From assembly GCA_020524525.2 (NCBI GenBank), contig CP129018.1, positions 1,306,115 through 1,370,114 of the forward strand: a DNA stretch of 64,000 bases, given 5' to 3'. Below, in pieces: positions 62,155 through 64,000 of the stretch. The position numbers were made by a program, and so were the translations under genes. Each line of letters opens with the position of its first letter. The stretch's first letter is position 1. Below the pieces are notes generated by a model, which was given only the letters and a program-made list of their open reading frames with translations, made no database searches and was not told the DNA's origin. The stretch comes from Bacillus tianshenii (GTDB lineage Bacteria > Bacillota > Bacilli > Bacillales > Bacillaceae_N).

Positions 62155-62178
62155 AACAGACCAACTGGTCGGTCTGTT
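62155..62178. promoter_or_regulatory. Palindrome upstream of the acyl-CoA dehydrogenase (TetR operator or terminator)
   Basis: AACAGACCAACT and GGTCGGTCTGTT form a 24-bp inverted repeat with two mismatched pairs. ACCRACYNGTYGGT-like cores are common TetR operators. The T-rich end (GTTTTCT) would also allow termination of tetR transcription. Confidence 0.5.
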
Positions 62179-62220
62179 TTCTAATATATCTTTTGTTTGT
62201 TAATTTAAGGGGGAGAAGAA

Positions 62221-63363
62221 ATGAATTTTGAATTGACGAAAGAACAACAAATGATTCGTGACATGGTGCGTGATTTTGCTCAAAATGAAATCCGCCCGAA
62301 AGCAGAACACTATGACAAGACAGCTGAGTTCCCAGAAGAAACATTTAAGAAAATGGCGGAGCTAGGTATGCTTGGCATTCCATTCCCTGAAGAATACGGC
62401 GGTTCTGGCGGGGATACGATTTCTTACGCAATGGCTGTTGAAGAAGTCGGAAAAGCATGTGGAGGTACAGGTCTTAGCTATGCCGCTGCTGTTTCCTTAG
62501 GTGCAAGCCCAATCTATTATTTTGGTACAGAGGAACAAAAGCAAAAATACCTTATTCCACTTGCACAAGGTGAAACACTCGCTTCTTTTGGTTTAACAGA
62601 ACCAAATGCCGGTTCAGATGCAGGCGGTACTCAAACACGCGCAGTCCTTGATGGTGACGAATATGTCATTAACGGTGAAAAGTGCTGGATTACAAATGCA
62701 AGCTATGCAAGAACAGTAACCGTAACAGCAGTAACTGGAAAAGATGAGCGCGGTAGAAATATTATTTCTGCATTTATCGTACCAACTGATTCACCTGGAT
62801 TTACAATTAACAGCAACTACGAAAAGATGGGTGTCCGAGCTTCCAATACTTGTGAGTTAATTTTAGAGGATGTTCGCGTTCCGAAAGAGAATCTATTAGG
62901 AGACCCGCAAAAAGGGTTTAAACAATTTTTGTATACGTTGGATGGAGGACGTATTTCAATTGGTGCACTTGCTTTAGGGATTGGGCAGGCTGCTTTTGAA
63001 CGTGCCTTAGCGTACTCGAAAGAGCGTAAACAGTTTGGTCAGCCGATTTCCAACTTCCAAGCGATTCAATTCAAGCTTGCGGATATGGCAATGGAACTTG
63101 AATTAGCACGTAATATGATTTACAAGGCTGCTTGGTTGAAAGATAATAAGAAACCGTTTACAAAAGAATCAGCCTATGCAAAGCTGTATGCTTCTGAAGC
63201 AGCGTTCCGTGCATGTAACCAAGCGATTCAAATTCATGGCGGTTATGGTTATATGAGAGAATATGAGGTTGAAAGAATGCTTCGTGATGTGAAGTTAATG
63301 GAAATTGGTGAAGGTACGTCAGAAATCCAACGACTCGTTATTTCTAGACAGCTTGGATGTTAA
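62221..63363 (+). CDS. Acyl-CoA dehydrogenase
   Basis: A 380-residue flavoprotein. FGLTEPNAGSDAGGTQTRA and CWITNASYA are the FAD/substrate motifs, QAIQIHGGYGYMREYEVERM is near the C-terminus, and the catalytic Glu is in MEIGEGTSEIQR. Glu at that place favours a short-chain (butyryl-type) enzyme. True isovaleryl-CoA dehydrogenases place the base elsewhere. Order before a YngI-like ligase resembles the B. subtilis yngJ-yngI operon. GGGGGAG before ATG 62221. Confidence 0.93.
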   Translation: MNFELTKEQQMIRDMVRDFAQNEIRPKAEHYDKTAEFPEETFKKMAELGMLGIPFPEEYGGSGGDTISYAMAVEEVGKACGGTGLSYAAAVSLGASPIYYFGTEEQKQKYLIPLAQGETLASFGLTEPNAGSDAGGTQTRAVLDGDEYVINGEKCWITNASYARTVTVTAVTGKDERGRNIISAFIVPTDSPGFTINSNYEKMGVRASNTCELILEDVRVPKENLLGDPQKGFKQFLYTLDGGRISIGALALGIGQAAFERALAYSKERKQFGQPISNFQAIQFKLADMAMELELARNMIYKAAWLKDNKKPFTKESAYAKLYASEAAFRACNQAIQIHGGYGYMREYEVERMLRDVKLMEIGEGTSEIQRLVISRQLGC

Positions 63364-63422
63364 CCTTAAGGTCAATCGTCTCTTGGTCACGCGCACTTTA
63401 CTATTAAAGAGGGGGACCATAC

Positions 63423-64000
63423 ATGTCAGAATTGTTAAATGTTACTGTTGGCAAGTTGCTTGAGGATGTCGCCGCTAAACAACCTGATCATGAAGCTGTC
63501 GTTTATGCAGACCAAGACCTACGCTATACGTATAAGGAATTTGATGAAGTGTGCCGTCAAACTGCACGAGGCTTGATGAGCTTAGGCCTTCAAGCTGGAG
63601 AGCATGTGGCGATTTGGTCAACAAATACGCCTGAATGGCTGACTTGCCAGTTTGCAACAGGAAAGATGGGCGCTGTGCTTGTAACAGTGAATACAAACTA
63701 TCAAGCTGCAGAGCTCGAATACTTACTGAAACAATCAGATTCATCCACGATTATCTTAATGGAGCAATTCAGAGACCATTCCTATATTGATACATTGTAT
63801 AAAGTTGTTCCAGAGCTGAAAACAGCAGAGCCTGGTAAATTACAATCAAAGAAAGTGCCAAAGCTTAAAAACGTTATTGTGCTTGGTGAAAACAGCTATC
63901 CAGGTACATATTCTTGGAACGATATCATTGCGATGAGCGACAATGTTTCAGAAGAACAGCTTGATGAACGAATGAATGGGTTAAGCCCTGATGATGTGAT
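63423..64000 (+). CDS. Acyl-CoA ligase, YngI-like (3' end outside window)
   Basis: The first 192 residues of an AMP-forming ligase: VGKLLEDVAAKQPDHEAVVY, LRYTYKEFDEVCRQTARGLM, HVAIWSTNTPEWL, GAVLVTVNTNYQAAELEYLL. They closely resemble B. subtilis YngI, encoded with leucine- and fatty-acid degradation genes. The P-loop would lie just past the window end. ATG 63423 with AGAGGGGG upstream. In operon with the acyl-CoA dehydrogenase. Confidence 0.87.
   Translation, partial: MSELLNVTVGKLLEDVAAKQPDHEAVVYADQDLRYTYKEFDEVCRQTARGLMSLGLQAGEHVAIWSTNTPEWLTCQFATGKMGAVLVTVNTNYQAAELEYLLKQSDSSTIILMEQFRDHSYIDTLYKVVPELKTAEPGKLQSKKVPKLKNVIVLGENSYPGTYSWNDIIAMSDNVSEEQLDERMNGLSPDDV

Overview
The window looks like the chromosome of an aerobic, endospore-forming Bacillaceae bacterium. 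Three small acid-soluble spore protein genes plus tlp, a TPP riboswitch, sigma-A-type promoters with AAGGAGG ribosome sites, and the order sspP-sspO-citB-yneN-sspN-tlp-yneP-yneQ-yneR ... plsY-yneT-parE-parC all match the Bacillus subtilis citB-to-parC region, which lies near the replication terminus there. No rRNA, tRNA or CRISPR array was seen. The species cannot be named from this sequence.

Layout. (1) 1-6916: end of an exported protein, a CHY zinc-finger protein, then a selenocysteine island: selB, a macro-domain gene, selD, a SelW-like gene and selA. SelD and the SelW-like protein are themselves selenoproteins. Both genes have in-frame UGA codons with hairpins just downstream, and ordinary ORF calling loses or truncates them. 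selC is not here. (2) 6913-16622: spore and citB backbone, with a tandem AAA+ ATPase (SpoVK/CbbX type) and a divergent Lgt-like membrane protein added. (3) 16774-45499: about 29 kb of accessory DNA between yneR and plsY. It holds a staygreen homologue, an IS200-type element, yidD, an aminotransferase/RpiR pair, small genes, a 13-gene Tad/Flp pilus operon, a TetR-controlled operon probably for 3-hydroxybutyrate or acetoacetate, a tyrosine recombinase gene with two homopolymer frameshifts, and thiT under a TPP riboswitch. (4) 45815-61344: plsY, a GH18 protein, an osmoprotectant ABC transporter, yneT, nifS/nadBCA and parEC. (5) 61480-64000: a TetR gene, an acyl-CoA dehydrogenase and an acyl-CoA ligase that runs off the end.

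Most notable. Three copies of a 19-bp motif (TAATAAYATTATGTWAACT), all in one orientation, carry the XerD arm of the Bacillus dif site. They lie at 23.28, 37.73 and 43.50 kb. They bracket the Tad-pilus block and the hydroxybutyrate block, and the last sits beside the Xer-like recombinase gene. This suggests that cassettes were gained at dif-like sites near the terminus. The Tad operon has two tandem, 10-bp-phased Spo0A boxes upstream. It also carries an unusual module of two paralogous VWA lipoproteins, a secreted protein with six 17-residue repeats, and several membrane proteins. The hydroxybutyrate operon has two copies of a 25-bp near-palindrome that is the likely operator of its TetR protein.

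How the genes fit together. SelD makes selenophosphate, SelA charges tRNA-Sec with it, and SelB delivers Sec-tRNA to UGA codons including the one in selD itself. NifS serves NadA, which with NadB and NadC makes NAD precursors under a probable NiaR operator. The tad genes encode a complete Gram-positive Flp assembly machine except for the prepilin peptidase. In the 38-43 kb operon, permease, SDR, ligase and thiolase form a plausible route from hydroxybutyrate to acetyl-CoA.
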